NCBI GenBank assembly: GCA_934047225.1
Contig: CAKOHE010000114.1
Coordinates: forward strand, 124,001-188,000
DNA length: 64,000 nt
Reading direction: 5' to 3'
From: Ypsolopha sequella
Taxonomy: Eukaryota > Arthropoda > Insecta > Lepidoptera > Ypsolophidae
A program made the position numbers and the translations under genes. Each line of letters opens with the position of its first letter. Position 1 is the first letter of the stretch. Shown one piece after another: positions 1-11,060 of the stretch. The notes under the pieces are model-generated. The model did not search any database. It saw only the letters and a program-made list of their open reading frames with translations, and was not told the origin of the DNA.

Positions 1-190
1 TAAAATTGAATAAAATAGTAAGAACCCCAAAATCAATCTAACATTTAAGATAACTCTCCTATAAAACAGTGATTTAATTTCTTTCCCCAAATAATCACAA
101 AAGCGTTTTAATTTTGCCATTGCGATAATCTAATACCTACATATATTATATATGCACTTACGCAGGAGCTTTAATTGGCAGAGACCAAAT
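1..190. other. AT-rich unique sequence
   Basis: AT-rich sequence before the first satellite array. I see no open frame or recognisable repeat in it. Confidence 0.4.
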
Positions 191-1008
191 ACGTACAAAC
201 GCATACACACAGACCCTTGTCGGCAGTGACGTCTAAGCTACGACGCAAGTCTTTGCTACAACGTAGCATCATACGTACAAACGCATACACACAGACGCTT
301 GTCGGCAGTGACGTCTAAGCTACGACGCAAGTCTTTGCTACGACGTAGCATCATACGTACAAACGCATACACACAGACGCTTGTCGGCAGTGACGTCTAA
401 GCTACGACGCAAGTCTTTGCTACGACGTAGCATCATACGTACAAACGCATACACACAGACGCTTGTCGGCAGTGACGTCTAAGCTACGACGCAAGTCTTT
501 GCTACGACGTAGCATCATACGTACAAACGCATACACACAGACGCTTGTCGGCAGTGACGTCTAAGCTACGACGCAAGTCTTTGCTACGACGTAGCATCAT
601 ACGTACAAACGAAGTGACGTCTAAGCTACGACGCAAGTCTTTGCTACGACGTAGCATCATACGTACAAACGCATACACACAGACGCTTGTCGGCAGTGAC
701 GTCTAAGCTACGACGCAAGTCTTTGCTACGACGTAGCATCATACGTACAAACGCATACACACAGACGCTTGTCGGCAGTGACGTCTAAGCTACGACGCAA
801 GTCTTTGCTACGACGTAGCATCATACGTACAAACGCATACACACAGACGCTTGTCGGCAGTGACGTCTAAGCTACGACGCAAGTCTTTGCTACGACGTAG
901 CATCATACGTACAAACGCATACACACAGACGCTTGTCGGCAGTGACGTCTAAGCTACGACGCAAGTCTTTGCTACGACGTAGCATCATACGTACAAACGC
1001 ATACACAC
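191..1008. repeat. 82-bp tandem satellite array, about 10 units
   Basis: Units begin with ACGTACAAAC at 191, 273, 355, 437, 519, 601, 661, 743, 825 and 907, with a 20-bp partial unit at 989. The period is 82 bp except for the unit at 601, which is 60 bp because 22 bp are missing. Units are almost identical; the first differs at two sites. Each unit holds two GCTACGACG words and the short hairpin GCTAC-GAC-GTAGC. No reading frame is conserved. A stray near-identical unit lies at 2690-2762. Confidence 0.95.
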
Positions 1009-2689
1009 CATAGTAAAACCAGAACAGTAGATTAACTCACGCCCCGTACGAGACTTCAATACCTACTGTGTCAGGGTTGTTCCTTCTTTTATTTTCGTAC
1101 CTAGCTAATACAAATCAATATTTAAATACATATATTATACATATACTACGTAGGTATGTATTATGTTTGTAAATATTAAATTCATTTACATTGGGCCTTC
1201 AACTCGATGGCAGCAGCAGCGACAGCCGGTACGAATAGCGATACGTTAAATGAACGTGTTACCAACTTATCTGTTGCCGTAGGCCAAACTAAAATGACTT
1301 CTATATTCATTAGTAACAGTCTTCGTTGCCGCGAGTCGCCGAAATAGATAAGTTTGTGGTGCGGAACTGTTCTCAAGGCGGCCCCCTTTGGTGGCACGTT
1401 TGATCTACAAAGACGCCGCCGCGCCGCTGCGCCGCGCCGTAGAGACCCGAATTGACCTTTATGTAGACCGGGAGCTCAGTACCGTATTTTAACCTTATAT
1501 GAGGTAGACATTAATAAAAAGCACATTTATTTAAATAAGACTTCTTTAATTTAAAATGCTTACAATTTATAATATGAAGCACGATATTTTGAAACATTAT
1601 CTGTCAAATCCTCACGTGATATTAATTGTAGCCATTGTAAGCGCCTGAAAACAACAAAATAAAAATTATGACAAATCAACTGACATTTTGAAGCCGATTA
1701 TGACAAATGAGCTATCAATCGACGACGTAGTGAAACATTCAAACATACATACATTCATATCATACATAATAAACGTATAGACCTTAAGAAATCTTACTTG
1801 CTTATATTAAATAAAGTAAGAAAACTTGAAAATAATCAATTATAAAATTAAAGATAAGCTCCTGAATTTACCTTAAAAACATGGGCATCGTCAAAAGGGG
1901 GAAGGGGGCAGCTGTCCCCCCCTAGAGATTTGAAAAACTTTGAGATTTTTATAATAAAGTAACCGAAAAATTCGCGAGAAACCCAAGAACATTATGTTTA
2001 TAAGACAATTATTTTGTTTCTTGTAATGAACAATTAAAAACTTTACATTTGTTTATTTTACCTACAATTCATGTCATCTTGCCCCCCTGGCAACGCTTTT
2101 GCTTAAAAATCTTTGTGATTGTTGACTCAATTAATCAGTTCAATTCATTTAAGTACATAATAAAATTTAAGTATCTAATCGAACATTGGCTCCTAGTCTA
2201 TAATTAAAAAATCTTTGCGATTTCAACCATATCAGCTCTACATTTAAAAACACTTTAACTAACTGACAATCATAGCACAGTTATGATCATAGGTACCTAT
2301 GTTAAATGTGAACAAAGAAAGTACGGTTTACATCTCTCATTATTATTTATATGTACCATAAATTGTGTACTCACCTTTCTTGTTGAGTTGGTATTGAGAA
2401 GAACGATAATTCTGGATTTGAGGAATTATTATTGAGGCATCCGAAGACAGAACAATATGTACGACAGCGTGCTGTCGACATATTTGAAGTGATCGGTGCC
2501 GCGCTGGCGCGCTTGTTCGAAAGACTTGACTGAGCGCGACCGCGGCGTAACCCCGACTAGCACCGGCCTTGCATACCGAGATATTGCTGTTGTGTGCGTA
2601 CTGTAGTTCGTGCGTACTAGCACGCACACATATTAGCCGCGCGATGTACCTTTGGTTGAAGATAAACTACTTTTCTGGTTTTACTATGT
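1009..2689. other. No recognisable gene; mostly AT-rich with two CpG-rich patches
   Basis: Open frames here are short and lack recognisable motifs. CpG-rich patches at about 1190-1450 and 2450-2640 stand out from the AT-rich surroundings. A G-run/C-run pair near 1898-1923 could fold into a hairpin. Nothing can be assigned to a family. Confidence 0.4.
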
Positions 2690-2762
2690 ACACACAGACG
2701 CTTGTCGGCAGTGACGTCTAAGCTACGACGCAAGTCTTTGCTACGACGTAGCATCATACGCG
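2690..2762 (+). repeat. Solitary copy of the 82-bp satellite unit
   Basis: About 70 bp match the array unit at 191-1008 essentially base for base, in the same orientation, 1.7 kb from the array end. It sits just outside the left arm of the 2.8-5.5 kb inverted-repeat element. The near-identity implies recent exchange with, or origin of, the array. Confidence 0.85.
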
Positions 2763-3470
2763 TGACGCAGCTACGCCATAATAAAGAGACGTATGAGCGA
2801 GTGCAATTTTTTTTATTTTTGTTCTTAAACGTAACCGAGTAATTTATTGCTCTTACGACCGTTTCAATGCATAGTGTGAGGAAATAAAACAAATATAATC
2901 TTGAGAACTTTAAATTATGATTGGCTCAAAAGGACTGTACCCAGAGCCGTTAAACAGTGCAAAAAAAGTATACATTTATGGTACACAGGAAAGGTTGCAT
3001 GTTAGCCAACTTCTCGTAAATAAAAAAAAAATAATAACAATAAAGCCCTAGGGCAAAATAATCGACTTTCTGTTCGGTTTTATGCATAAAAAGTGGGCCT
3101 TTACGAGCACTTGCATTGAAAAAATATATAAGGTTGTATACAATGGTACTTGGAGTTTCTAGATAAATTTGTGAAATACATACAGTAACGTTATTATTAC
3201 TAAATTTCTAGTAATAATTTCATAAAGAAATAAAAGATAAATGCAGTGTGGAAATGTTTGTTATTAAAACATTATGTTGATCTAGATAACCTACCCAAAA
3301 GGAATTTCCAAATATGTTTCTTTTTAAATGTAGGACTATGCCTTAAAAATTTATTTTGTGCATAATTCTAGTGCCAGTGGCTTACGTAAAAACTTGTTTG
3401 AACGGCTATAGTAGCAACAAGTTATTTTAAATTGAATTTTTTTAATAAGATAAGAATAGTATGTCAATGA

Positions 3471-4020
3471 ATCCCACTATAATATTATAAACGCCTAAGT
3501 TTGTGTGTGTGTGAGTTAGTTTGTTTGTAATTACTTCTTCACGTTGAAACAGCTAGACGGATTTGGATGAAATTTGTAGGGGACATAGCTTATACCCTGA
3601 ATTATCACATATCCCACATATATCTAATTTTATATTGTGACATAGATACTTGTTATTGTAATTATTCAAATCTTTGACATGTTTCATTAAAATACAATTG
3701 TTTTATTTATACGTTAAGCCTAAGGCTGAGATCCGATTGCACATTAATTACATCTCTAATTACATCTCATGAATGCATGCTAATGTTAAAAATCTCTTTA
3801 TGTTGATTAATTTTATATTCAAACGCCTTTTGGCAGAGTGTGGAGCACATAAATTATCTTTAAGATCAAATGTATTACTAACTACCTACATTCATGAATA
3901 AATGAATCTTATCTTATCTTATCTTATCTTATATTCCTGAAAAAAAAAATACAATGTTCCTGTGGAAAAAAGGATGTCATAAAACCGAATATCACGTGAG
4001 CGGAACTGCGAGCAAAAGTT
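3471..4020 (+). mobile_element. Dispersed Helitron-like repeat, decayed, interrupted by a LINE tail
   Basis: The start resembles a common lepidopteran repeat that opens with TC and an 'aatattataaa' stretch, then a 'gaaacagctagacggatttggatgaaattt' type segment near 3545-3575. The far end near 3990-4015 is a worn form of the GCGGGCAAAAGCTAG terminus seen better at 35865. A 5' TC and 3' CTAG would fit a Helitron, but this copy has lost the CTAG. Sequence from about 3655 to 3940 is an unrelated insertion. Confidence 0.4.
3655..3940 (+). mobile_element. LINE 3' tail with a (CTTAT)n end
   Basis: Non-coding stretch ending 'gaataaatgaatcttatcttatcttatc', the form of a LINE 3' untranslated region ending in a short tandem tail (3905-3932). 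No coding part is attached, so it would be a strongly 5'-truncated copy. Confidence 0.5.
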
Positions 4021-4639
4021 TATGATTTTATATAAAGCAGGTATCTAAAAAGGTGCATCGAATTAAGAATTACTACGTAAAGAAGCGACACTCACCTCCC
4101 CGCGCGAGTTTATCGTCCCCCGCGGTCCCCCGCAAGTTAGTGGCAAATCTGGAGGCAAGCAGAGCTCGAGTACCACTCGTTCGTTGCGCGCGTATTTTGT
4201 TTTGTTTTGTTTTATTACGATACTGATTTTTGGCAATTATGTAATTTTGTAAGTTAGGTTTGCCGGCAAAATCCGATTTAGGGACAAATTATTTTGCTTT
4301 GTTAGTTATATTGTTTGTTACATACAAGTAAAGTTAATAAAAGCGTGTTGAAAATCATCGGTGAAACGTGGGTGTAAGAGTATTGACTATAAGCTGCACT
4401 TCACAGTCCATACTAAAAAGCACCTCTGACTCCTCTGAAAGGATTCGTGTTGTGACATGACGATGTTTATATTTTACTCATATAAAATTCACGCGTGCCA
4501 CCGTTACAAAGTTGCGCCAGCGCAATGTCGAACAATCGCCGCCGCGCCGTTGCGGCATCATAAAGGGAAGGCCATTGATCCCATTTGGACAGACGGGAAG
4601 TCGTTTGAAGTAATCACCTAATTTACTTTTAAAGTAATG

Positions 4640-4990
4640 AAAAAGCGGCGTGGTAACTCAGAGGTAATCTTGAGATCCAGTTTCAATCCCCGGTCGGGCA
4701 TGCACCAATGATTTTTTCGGAATTTACATAATGTGCATAGTATTTGATAATAGGTAGGTACTTACCACTTACTGAAAGGTGAAGGAAAACATCGGGAGGA
4801 AACCTGCATCTCCTAAAAAGCATGTATTTGTGCCCGAAGTACGGCGATAGAGCTCACCACGCATCACGTTTGGACGTAATATTTGTAGGTGAAACGCGGA
4901 TGTACCGAGTGTGGACTGTGACTTGTATTTCAAGGTTCACACTCGAAACACCTCTGACACCCCCTCGGGCATTTAGATCGTGACGATATA
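4640..4990 (+). mobile_element. tRNA-derived SINE, forward copy
   Basis: The head has box-A-like and box-B-like segments: 'tggtaactcagaggtaatc' near 4650 and 'gtttcaatccccggtcgggc' near 4680. The central core is 'ggtgaaggaaaacatcgg' followed by 'gaggaaacctgcat' (about 4777-4810). The tail is 'cctctgacaccccctcggg' and 'gatcgtgacgat' (about 4950-4987). The same core and tail recur reversed at 10730-11060 and make up the 75-bp array at 40 kb. SINEs of this form are widespread in moths. Confidence 0.75.
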
Positions 4991-5159
4991 TATATATTTT
5001 TTTAATACAGATTAATCCATGGGGAACCAGAACTAGGACCTAGGGATTAACTACACTAAAATTTAGGAAGAGAATCATAAGTTGCTGACTTATAATGTTA
5101 TCCCTCTCGATCGACGACGCTTACACGCTTGCTGCCAGCCCTAGTCTAGCTCACGCACA

Positions 5160-5370
5160 CACACAAGCGTGTGCGGACAAGCCAGTGCGCGTGTGTATAG
5201 TGTAGGTAAATAACTTGAGCGAAAAGTATGAAGTGTCGGAGGTGTGCCCTGGATATGTGCAGGGAGAGTTGGCATAAGTAGTGGTTGGGGTACGTAGAAA
5301 TTATGTAGGATCTCTTTCATACGTGGAATAAATACGCTACAGTAGCCATTGGTTTTACTACTGTTGACCA
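5160..5370. other. Unrecognised segment inside the inverted-repeat element
   Basis: A 76-codon minus-strand open frame lies here, but I see no conserved motif. It is bounded by the element's right arm and is probably transposon interior. Confidence 0.25.
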
Positions 5371-5589
5371 ACTTTAAAGGCCCACTTTTTATGCATCAAA
5401 ACCGAACAGAAAGTCGATTATTTTGCCCTTTACTTTTTTTTTAAAAACGTAGTATGATATCGGACGTAAGAGCAATAAATTACTCGGCGAGTGTTTTAAA
5501 TCGTCCTCGTAATTTATTCCTTTTCGCCCTTGTAGCATAAACTACTATTATTATGTCTTGTGCTCTCACTCGTTGAAAACGCAGTACAC

Positions 5590-5840
5590 GTTCCATCCAT
5601 CCATCCATCCATCCATCCATCAGCCTAGTAGGTCCACTGCTGGACATAAGCCTTTCCAGGACTTTGCCACTCCCGGCGGTAATCCTGAAAGAATTGCCCA
5701 TACTCACACACGCTGGGCAGGCGGGTTAGTGAGCGCGGTGCCGGGACCCTCGCACCAGTGACGCCGCTGCCCGTCACCAGTCTGTTCCATATAAGGCCCG
5801 GCTATTAGGGATGGATATACCGCCATCCTAGTAAAAACCC
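5590..5840 (-). mobile_element. RTE-type LINE 3' end fragment
   Basis: Read on the minus strand, the sequence codes for GQFFQDYRREWQS and then AYVQQWT, the usual carboxyl end of lepidopteran RTE-clade reverse transcriptases, followed by a (GATG)n tail (plus-strand ATCC repeats at 5593-5622). A second copy of the same subfamily lies on the plus strand at 26859-27201. Only the last part of the element is present. Confidence 0.7.
5593..5622. repeat. (ATCC)n microsatellite
   Basis: Simple tetranucleotide run of about seven units, which forms the 3' tail of the adjacent minus-strand RTE fragment. Confidence 0.9.
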
Positions 5841-6650
5841 GAAATAAAGTCCAAAACAACGAAGTTATATCCACAAAATTTCCGAGTGACCATAGACTTG
5901 TCAGAGTAACGTATGATTAAGAAACTAACTCGAAGAAAACTAGAACAAAATTTGTCCATAAAAATAAAAACTTCACACCCATAGAGTCAGCATCTCTTAA
6001 AGATATGATGTTCGACAAGGTAGAGACACTAACTTCAAAGGACATGAATACAAACTACAGGCAAACGGTAAAATCTGTCAAGGAATGTATAGAAAGCTTG
6101 CCAAAGAGCAAAAACAAGAACCTATATTTTATTACTAATGAAATCGAATACCTGATAGACGAACGAAACAAATTAAAGATGAATTCCAACAGATCATGGG
6201 AACAAAAGAAACGATTGAAAAATCTGTATAAGAAAATAAGTAAGAAAATTAAAGAAAGTAAACATAAAATTAAATTAGAAATAATGGAAAAAGAACTAGA
6301 ACTAAGAAGCTCAACCAAGCGCACCGCCAAAACATTCAGCAATCAGAAAGCATGGATAAAATCTCTGTCTAAACATGATGGAAAAGAAATAACAAATAGA
6401 AGCGAAATTGTCGATATAGCCACAGATTTTTATAAAAAACTTTATTCTTAAAAAGATAAAGTCTCAAAAAATACACTCAACTAAACTTCGACTGAGGAAA
6501 CGATTCCATATATTTTGAACAGGGAGACTGAATATGCAATCTTACAACTTAAAAAGATAAATGCTCAGGAGAAGACGGAGTAAGTAATGACACGATTATA
6601 GCTATGATTGAACCGCTTGTCCCACCTTTATTATCATTTTTGTTATAATA
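5827..6650 (+). pseudogene. RTE-type LINE fragment: endonuclease end and start of reverse transcriptase
   Basis: The frame of the 148-residue open segment at 6005-6451 continues upstream through one TAA stop near 5914 into 'VIS' and SDHRLVR, the carboxyl end of an apurinic-like endonuclease. It then runs through a lysine-rich linker to DFYKKLYS. Past the next stop at 6451 the coding signal resumes (EETIPYILN, then GEDGVSNDTI) and fades near 6645, before the reverse transcriptase catalytic core. In RTE elements this stretch joins endonuclease to polymerase. At least two stops and a likely frameshift make it dead, and both ends are truncated. Confidence 0.75.
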
Positions 6651-7491
6651 ATAATATACATATATAACGAGACAGAAGCTTCAGGGTTATCACCAAATGG
6701 CTCGACACCAGCACCGCCGGTGTCACGGATACCATCTCCATCTGCCATATTCCTATCTCGACCTATCCGTGTTGTAGATTTACTGGGATTTGAATTTATC
6801 AAATGCTAGAGAGACCAAATACTTAATTTTATTACGTTACCAAAGAACTCGAGTTTCTCGTACAGCAGCACCGACAAAAGTGCGCCATTTTTCACGTTGA
6901 AAATAGAGGCAAACTATTTTTAGAAAACCACCTGATTGGCCTACTCGGGTTGACCAATCAGAGCTCTTGTCATGAAACCGCATGAACTAGCCTCTACGCT
7001 CAACGCTAACAAAACTGTGTCTTTTTATAAATCATCATCTTGGTAATTACAATAATCATGATTCAATTTACTGACAATTCAATTCAATATTTTAAACAGT
7101 CATTAGAAACAATATAAACTATTATTTAATTAATCTATTCCTACTAGTAATAAAGAAATTACGGAACGATTGAAACTACGGCGTAAAACGGATGAACAGA
7201 AAAGATTTGCAGATCGAACTTAGATTAATTCATTGTGATGTGAATAATCAGACAATAGAAAGCCTCAAAATTTATTGATTATCAACAAGAAACATTACTA
7301 GATTAATATTGAATTAATGAACACTAAATTTAGCCTACACTGTACATAAAATATTGAGCAGCGAGTAGCGACATCTTGAGGACAAGTTTTACAACAGTTC
7401 GTTCTCCGGGCTCGCTCTCATCGAAGCCACGTCATATAGTGTCGCGTAGAGACATCTTGCGGCAGATGAACGCAACAGCAAAGTCGCGCCG
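6650..7491. other. No gene recognised
   Basis: The minus strand at 6602-6802 has a 66-codon frame rich in Asp and Gly with no recognisable motif. An inverted CCAAT/ATTGG pair lies at about 6933-6960. The rest is AT-rich and unassigned. Confidence 0.3.
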
Positions 7492-7764
7492 ATATACAAG
7501 GTGAATTTGCGAACATCGTCTAAATTCATACTTGAGCCTTAGTAAGTGATCAGCATCATGAACCAATAACGATTTTTGTAAAATTCATGACATGATATTT
7601 CGACTCCCCATAGTGATTCACTCAGGACTGGGAGTGAATTACTATGGGAAGTCGAAATTTCATTATACGAATTTCACAAAAATTGTTATCAATTCGTGAT
7701 GCTAATCACTTAGCAAGCCTCTAATATGAATTTGGACGATGATCAAAAAGTCACCTTGTATATA
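7492..7764. mobile_element. Foldback MITE, nearly complete palindrome
   Basis: The left half beginning 'atatacaaggtgaattt' is the approximate reverse complement of the right half ending 'caccttgtatata', with arms of about 125 bp around a centre near 7625-7640. There is no coding capacity. Worn pieces of the same family occur at about 10264-10310, 10610-10690 and 11238-11410. Confidence 0.85.
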
Positions 7765-8154
7765 TACTCATAATATAATAATGTTAATGAATATTATATT
7801 GTGCTTTTTTAAGCTTTATTTATTTCTTTGGTTTACTTATTAATATTAAAACAATAAAAATGTGTTTTTACCGGATACATTTCGGCCCACGGTTTAATAA
7901 TTATTCAACTTTTGAGAAAGTGCTAAAATGTTATTGGCTTTTAACGATTTTATAATGTACTACTACTAAAGTTGTCAGATTCAATTTCAAGATGTTTTGC
8001 CAAACAACCAACACTGGATAGAAAGATTTTAAAATAGAAAATTTAAAGAAATGTAAAATTTGAATTTATTCCGAATTTGTTTGCGAATACATTTTTCATG
8101 AAATTTTACTTGGAATAAGTAATTATAATAATAATTATAATTTGTATAAGAGGT
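7765..8154. other. No gene recognised
   Basis: AT-rich stretch with no open frame of note and no repeat that I can match within the window. Confidence 0.35.
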
Positions 8155-8252
8155 GTGTCAAGTCAAGATCGTAGCAGATGGAAATCTGTAGTCTACCTAC
8201 CCCTCTGGGAGACACGCGTGGTTATATATATATATATATATATATCTATATG
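8155..8252 (+). mobile_element. LINE 3' end fragment with (TA)n tail
   Basis: The frame reads QDRSRWKSVV then a proline-containing end, the carboxyl end of a LINE polyprotein, followed by the (AT)n run at 8222-8245. The reverse-strand fragment at 41205-41400 carries the same ending with more coding sequence. The 72-bp array at 34.8 kb appears to derive from this region. Confidence 0.5.
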
Positions 8253-8534
8253 TATGTTTACTTTGTACGATCTTCTTCTCAATGTTTTGTATGAGTGTAC
8301 AACATTTTATATTAATTGGCAGTATCCTGAAATTTATTTCTATCATAGTTTCGGTAAGAGTAATGTGTATTCTTCACTACCCGATGCTGTAACAGGTGAC
8401 GGTAGGGCATTTCTTTGACCAGCTTTGAATACACTAGTGTCCTCTAGGCGCCAAGTGGCTCACTGTAAAGTGGGTACCTATAAATATCATTGCAGTATGG
8501 GAAAGCACATCGGTAAATTCACGAGTTGTGTTGA

Positions 8535-8608
8535 GACCTGGATAGCTCAGTTAGTAGACCAATCGCCCGGTAAGCTAGAGGTCCCGGGTTCAAATCCCGG
8601 TTTAGAGC
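8535..8608 (+). mobile_element. tRNA-like SINE head
   Basis: Box A (TAGCTCAGTTAG) and box B (GGTTCAAATCC) are present, with a good 5-bp T stem (CCGGG/CCCGG). The 7-nt acceptor strands do not pair (GACCTGG against TTTAGAG), so this is a tRNA-derived SINE head rather than a working tRNA. The segment at 17171-17247 shares 'ggtaagc.agag', 'ccgggttc.aat' and the following 'cagattt', showing that it is a repeat family. Confidence 0.65.
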
Positions 8609-8699
8609 TCCTCACATCCAGATTTACTTTACTTTCTGCGTTTCTATACTGCAATGATATAATGTTAAGGCGATATGCGAAAAAAATACGGGTGTTTCT

Positions 8700-9137
8700 T
8701 TTCTGTGTAAGTATTTCATGAAATACACGGAAAATTTTAATAAATTTCTGGTATATGCATTTTGACTATATATAATCTAGGGTTTTGAAATTGGAAAACA
8801 TGTTTGGATAAAAATTCCTCGATAGAAATAATTGTTGAAATGAGGTCTTCAAACACACTTTTTCTCCTCGTTTGACGAACAGCAACCATATACAGAACTC
8901 AAATATATTTTATTAGGTGTGTTTCAACAATATCTAGAGATTTTATATTTGAAATTTTGCTAACTATTTTAGTTTTTTTAATAAAAATATAAAACCAACT
9001 TTTTTCCCTTTTGCCCTGAAGCCGTCCCTCTCGCACTGTGCGATTTTTCGCTTGGAGTTGAAACACTTTCGTCATACACATACATATAAATAGATAAATA
9101 TATATACTATAGCCTATATAATAAACCCTATATACAC

Positions 9138-9177
<40 letters not shown>

Positions 9178-9900
9178 ATACCCTATATACCCTACTCTCT
9201 CCCTACCTACCTACTTACTATCTATTAATTATTACTACTAGTATTACTAACGTAACCCTACCTAACTAAAATTAACTGAGCCTAAATAAATCTGCCTGAG
9301 TCTGCCTAACTCCCCTAAGCTACTATATTTGAAAACAAAACCAGATAAATAAAATATATTAATTGATATGAAGAGTTCCAAGTTAGTGTAGGCCATGAAG
9401 TGATCGTCTAGTCTTTGGTTAGGACCCGTAAGTTACGTTGTGTGTAGTAATCCTGGTTCTTTTAGCATGAATAGCGATGGACCAAGTCTACGTTAAAATA
9501 TATGTTGAAACCAAAAATCAAAAGAAACTTTAAATAAATAGCAAACTAAAAATGTTAAGTGATAGATCTCTCAACCTTATATTATTACCATGAACGCTCA
9601 AACTAAATACTCAGAAATGGAATATGTTTCAAACTGTGAACAGGTCTATTTCAACTAAAATTTTCAAAGGCGATAATTGAATGAAAAGAACACATGTCAT
9701 GTATTATAATCTAAGTGTTAGTTACTTAAGTTAGGTTTTATAATATGAATCAATTAAATTGGAAGAGATGAAGAATATCAGAATTTCAAAAGGTTATCAA
9801 ATTATCTTATAGATAGAAATTAGTTGCTATTACAAAGCATATCGAACATCAGAACTGATAAAAGTCCTGCATAACCTTTAAAGATGTTATGTGGGATTTG
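8700..9900. other. AT-rich intergenic sequence with (TA)n runs
   Basis: Imperfect TA microsatellite runs at about 9085-9175, followed by a C/T-rich stretch 'ccctacctacctacttac'. No frame shows conserved motifs. Confidence 0.45.
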
Positions 9901-10250
9901 GAATGGAATACAGCACCTCCCCGCCATTCCAGTGAGTTTCGTCTGTACTAAAATAGATAGAAATAGATAAGAAATAGATGTACTTGATAGATTTCATAGT
10001 TATTTACTCGTATAAATATTGTTTCTATGGTACACAATTTTTAGGTCAGTCAGATTAATAAGTTTTTCTATTAATAAGTTTGTTTTTTACCAATAAATGA
10101 GTATGAGTATGGCAACACTAACTTCGTATGCTTTCGCTACGTTTGTTCGTTTTTGTTTCCGATTGCAAAGGTTTTAGGTACCACATTTTGGCTAGTAAGT
10201 AAGTAGGTAGTTACTATCTTTCAGCACGGACCCTACACAGACCGAATCCC
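9900..10250. other. No gene recognised
   Basis: Nothing assignable. A short direct repetition 'aaatagata' lies near 9950-9975. Confidence 0.3.
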
Positions 10251-10263
10251 TACTAACATTTTA

Positions 10264-10690
10264 TTTTTTGAAATTCGTCATACTGATTACTTACCAAGCC
10301 TCGAGTATTAATTTATATATTATTTTATATTATAAATATATATAAAGTAACTATGATTTATATGACCAAATTTATATTGGAGACCAGTGATGTACTTAAA
10401 GTATCATAAATATTTTTTTTATTTATATAGCTGTTGGAGACACGATAAGTCGTCAAGATCAAGGTTCAATGACCCGTTTTACGAAACACGAAAAATATTT
10501 TTTGTTTTCCTATACAAACTCATGGCCTACCCGGACTCAGTATAGAAAGCCTAAATTGTATTTTCTGTATTTCACAGAAAGTCGGGTAATCGAACCTTGT
10601 TACTGATCTGATCACTTATAAAGTCTCCAGTATGCATTTAGTCATATAAAATAAAGTCACCTATTCACCTTATTATACAGGCAAATTCAT
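10264..10690. mobile_element. Decayed foldback MITE related to 7492-7764
   Basis: 'attacttaccaagcctcgagtatta' near 10283-10307 and 'agtctccagtatgca ... tcacctattcacctt' near 10622-10676 match halves of the 7.5-kb palindrome. Between them, segments near 10466-10486 and 10583-10612 form another inverted pair ('ggttcaatgacccg' and 'cgggtaatcgaacc'). Confidence 0.5.
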
Positions 10691-10729
10691 AATGAAGACC
10701 CGGTAAGTTCAGCGATTTATACAACAACA

Positions 10730-11060
10730 ACATCGTCACGACATGAATCCCCGAGGGGGTGTCAGAGGTGTTCCCGAGTGTGAATTATGAATTGCAAATC
10801 ACAGAACACACTCGGTATACCCGCATTTCACCGAACATTATTTTATACTTTTAAGTATATACTGACCAAAACAATTAGATGAACGGGCCAACCAATAATT
10901 ACCTCAGTTTAAAGATATTGCCGTACTTCGGGGACAAAAATACATGTTTTAGGGCATGCAGGTTTACCTCACAGTGTTTTCCTTCACCGTTCAGCAAGTG
11001 GTAAGTAAGAACAAATACTACGCACATATATTATGTCGCCCGACCGGGGATTGAATCTAC
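10730..11060 (-). mobile_element. tRNA-derived SINE, reverse copy, interrupted
   Basis: From the left: tail (reverse complement of 'gacaccccctcggggatt' near 10747-10770), core (reverse of 'ggtgaaggaaaacactgtga' near 10969-10992) and box-B-like 'gcccgaccggggattgaat' near 11038-11057. It is the same family as 4640-4990. A short foreign segment at about 10858-10905 interrupts it and is one half of an inverted pair with 11118-11155. Confidence 0.7.

Larger units (their letters stand above)
2831..5490. mobile_element. Long inverted-repeat element with nested insertions
   Basis: Two blocks on the left recur on the right as reverse complements in mirrored order. Block A is 2831-2861 and pairs with 5461-5490. 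Block B is 3043-3104 and pairs with 5374-5431. The blocks are about 180 bp apart on the left but only 30 bp apart on the right, so one arm has gained or lost sequence. The interior has no transposase frame and contains a Helitron-like repeat, a LINE tail and a SINE. I infer a non-autonomous DNA transposon or foldback element; the exact ends and target duplication are not resolved. Confidence 0.6.

Noticed and set aside
191..1008. CRISPR-like array
   Set aside because: Units are contiguous tandem copies with no unique spacers, and the DNA is eukaryotic.
8535..8608. Functional tRNA gene
   Set aside because: Boxes A and B and the T stem are good but the acceptor strands do not pair, and a related copy exists within a repeat.
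9180..9305. Telomere-like CCTA-rich stretch
   Set aside because: Not the insect TTAGG/CCTAA repeat; words are irregular and follow a TA microsatellite.
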